A stretch of 64,000 bases of DNA from Chrysopilus asiliformis (lineage: Eukaryota; Arthropoda; Insecta; Diptera; Rhagionidae), in NCBI GenBank assembly GCA_964034945.1, contig OZ035963.1:37082361-37146360 (forward strand). Reading direction: 5' to 3'. The number at the start of each line of letters is the position of its first letter. The first letter of the stretch is position 1. Below are positions 62,831-64,000 of the stretch, one piece after another. Position numbers and translations under genes: made by a program. The notes under the pieces were generated by a model. That model worked only from the letters and a program-made list of their open reading frames with translations, did not search any database and was not told the DNA's origin.

Positions 62831-64000
62831 TAATGTCTTTAAATAAATCATCTATTGTTTTTTGAACTTTGTTTAAATCCATATCTTCCCCTTCATTATC
62901 CTTGATTATAACATGAGTTGTTTTTTGTCTATTTATGCTGAATTTTATTATTGATCCTATTACTATTTCTTCCTTTGATAATAATTATTTTTCTGATATA
63001 TTCATTAATTTGTTAGAGTATGTGGGAGATTCGAAATATTTGTCTGTAAAGTTTATAACAATTCTGTCTAAAATTTTTTTATTTTTGGTTACATCTATAT
63101 GATTTTCAGGATTTGAATCATCATCATTATCTAAATTTTGATTCAGGGCTGTAGATGTTGAAGGTGTTTCTCGTAGAATATTTCTGATTTCTTCCTCCGT
63201 TCCCAAGGGATTTTTTTTGAATTCTACTGAAACAATAAGCTCGAGTATTGTTTATTCCCTTCTTGTATGGAATTTCGTAATTGTATTCTTCTAATTTTAA
63301 TCGACTTCCAGGATCTTTGACATTAAATAACCAAGTCAATGGTTTATGATCAGTATATATGATGAACTTTCTTGCATATAAATACGGTCTAAAATGCTTT
63401 ACTGCCCAAACTATTGCTATACATTCTTTCTCTGTTGTAGAATAATTTCCTTCGGGTTTATTTAATCTTCTTGAAGAATAAGCAATAGATAATAATTTAT
63501 CACTATTTTTGTGATATTTTTGAAAAATTGGGAATAAATCTCCTATAATATCCTGCTAATCCAAGAAATTATTTGATCTGTTAAGGATTTTCTGGTGCTT
63601 TATATTTTTCAATTACTTTTATTTTTTCTGCATTAGGTTTTAATCCTTCTGTAATGTCATGTCCCGAATATTCAACTTCTTGTCTAAGAAATTCACATTT
63701 TGCAGGCTGTAATTTCAAATTAGCTGTTCCTAATTGGTTTTTAAGCTTGACCATTTTATTTTATGATCTTCTAAAGATGATGCGTATACTACAATATCAT
63801 CAAGATAGGCTAAAACAGTATTCATTAATCTTTGATAACATAACGGAGCATTCTTTAGACCGAACGGCATACGTGTGAATTCATAATGTCCGGTGGGGGT
63901 AGAAAATGCAGCCTTTTCTGTATCTTCTTTTCTCAATTTTATTTGATGATAGCCGGATGCAAGATCCAATGTTGTAAAATATTTAGAATTACCTAATTGA
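62831..64000 (-). pseudogene. GypH: Ty3/gypsy RT-RNase H fragment at the right edge
   Basis: Downward from 64000: RT palm with the catalytic Asp in MDLASGYHQIKLRKEDTEKA, MPFGLKNAPLCYQRLMNTVL, a small deletion, then YLDDIVVYA. Then the thumb near 63560-63720 with stops, RNase H near 63340-63480 (NYSTTEKECIAIVWAVKHF, TDHKPLTWL) and a deletion before KLEEYNYEI. The last frame (62985-63206) is an acidic linker-like tail. RT N-terminus, protease and gag lie beyond the window. Confidence 0.82.

Overview
This is AT-rich nuclear DNA of an insect, probably a fly. The evidence is the mix of elements: env-bearing Ty3/gypsy elements with Baculo_F-type fusion proteins, tRNA-Ser-like primer sites, a copia element primed by the internal initiator-tRNA-Met site, jockey LINEs, mariner, pogo/Tigger, hAT, piggyBac-like and PIF/Harbinger DNA transposons, and dispersed repeats with a 'tatacccg ... 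gggtata' layout familiar from Diptera. The species cannot be named from sequence. I see no clear single-copy host gene. The only host-like pieces are an orphan THAP-like exon near 28.2 kb and an unidentified 121-residue exon near 38.3 kb, the latter inside a transposon.

Layout. 0.05-5.2 kb: gypsy fragment, then gypsy element Gyp1 with a half-deleted integrase. 5.8-9.6 kb: pipsqueak-HTH fragment, retroelement gag pieces, a mariner inserted in them, and a pogo/Tigger remnant. 9.675-26.676 kb: a 17-kb LTR retrotransposon (GypA) with apparently identical 777-bp LTRs and a CCCT target duplication, but dead, rearranged pol. Its interior carries a GC-rich hairpin island, a MITE, inverted dispersed repeats, tRNA-like modules and a complete two-gene PIF/Harbinger transposon (16.069-19.617 kb). 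26.7-29.6 kb: a 390-bp hairpin and the THAP-like exon. 29.7-31.5 kb: copia with its primer site. 32.4-33.6 kb: a 122-bp satellite and a second long hairpin. 34.3-35.05 kb: LTR-like sequence, a 200-N gap and a gag zinc-knuckle piece. 35.05-40.8 kb: gypsy GypE split by a LINE, which is itself split by a Harbinger-like element. 40.8-46.7 kb: jockey split by Harbinger B, split by Harbinger C, split by a solo LTR. 47-49.1 kb: a flanked 296-bp insert and a second copia. 50.2-59.4 kb: piggyBac-like MITE, env pieces, mariner, hAT MITE, and gypsy GypF (env, integrase, RT, protease, gag). 59.4-64 kb: an LTR apparently shared with GypG, then another LTR and GypH running off the window.

How it fits together. 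Every coding retroelement piece whose strand I can read (about a dozen, several of them env-bearing gypsy elements) lies on the minus strand, whereas DNA transposons lie on both. Dense nesting of old and young insertions, strict retroelement polarity and enrichment for errantivirus-like elements recall unistrand piRNA clusters such as Drosophila flamenco. That is the most interesting reading of the window, but it is inference and needs small-RNA data. Nested insertions with preserved target duplications give a clear order of events in several places.
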